A stretch of DNA of 64,000 nucleotides from positions 4,510,001 through 4,574,000 of the forward strand of contig JAVHKY010000008.1 of the NCBI GenBank assembly GCA_035079385.1, written 5' to 3'. Source of the DNA: Aspidiotus rigidus (taxonomy: Eukaryota > Arthropoda > Insecta > Hemiptera > Diaspididae). The translations under genes and the position numbers were made by a program. Of the stretch, positions 57,340-64,000 are shown piece after piece (position 1 is the first letter of the stretch; each line of letters opens with the position of its first letter). The notes below the pieces were generated by a model. That model saw nothing but the letters and a program-made list of their open reading frames with translations, did no database searches and was not told the DNA's origin.

Positions 57340-64000
<6,661 letters not shown>

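Overview
This is a eukaryotic, AT-rich, intron-bearing window, most likely from an arthropod and probably an insect. The organism guess rests on a FoxK gene with arthropod-like FHA and forkhead domains, a C2H2 zinc-finger gene rich in Gln runs, short GT-AG introns, and a load of Penelope-like, DIRS-like, LINE, hAT and TIR elements. The species cannot be fixed from sequence alone.

Right end (48.9-64.0 kb): two coherent host genes stand head to head. On the minus strand, a seven-coding-exon gene (56730 down to 48933) splices in frame into a 610-residue protein with four C2H2 zinc fingers. On the plus strand, FoxK starts at 58183 and runs off the window; eight exons splice in frame for about 709 codons with an FHA and then a forkhead domain. 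The ~0.85 kb between them is a candidate shared promoter. A decayed LINE and a small MITE lie in introns of the zinc-finger gene.

Left and middle (0-48 kb) is mostly mobile-element territory. In order it holds: a 4.1-kb unit with ~52-bp terminal inverted repeats (TIRs), a 153-bp tandem array and the C-terminal exons of a KRBA2-like integrase-derived protein (1162-5284); a 1.9-kb TIR element containing a tRNA-derived SINE (5450-7395); two Penelope fragments (7.64-9.88 kb); three copies of a TTAA-flanked MITE (10.3, 20.9, 46.4 kb); an internally deleted hAT that keeps a transposase tail (11903-12318); a 3.1-kb TA-flanked fold-back unit built of inverted satellite arrays (15461-18552); and a DIRS-like tyrosine-recombinase retroelement (22.2-23.8 kb). 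Beside the DIRS fragment lie two intact exons of a TDP-43 N-terminal domain (23897-24251), followed by a head-to-head Penelope pair (24.26-27.47 kb). A second fold-back complex, made of a 45-bp minisatellite, spans 34.8-38.5 kb. A LINE at 40.15-45.6 kb is split by a Penelope copy and by a 1.8-kb element with a CCAT target duplication.

The most unusual items are the two unrelated fold-back structures made of tandem repeats in inverted arms, the TIR unit around the KRBA2-like exons, and the TDP-43 N-terminal domain without visible RRM exons.
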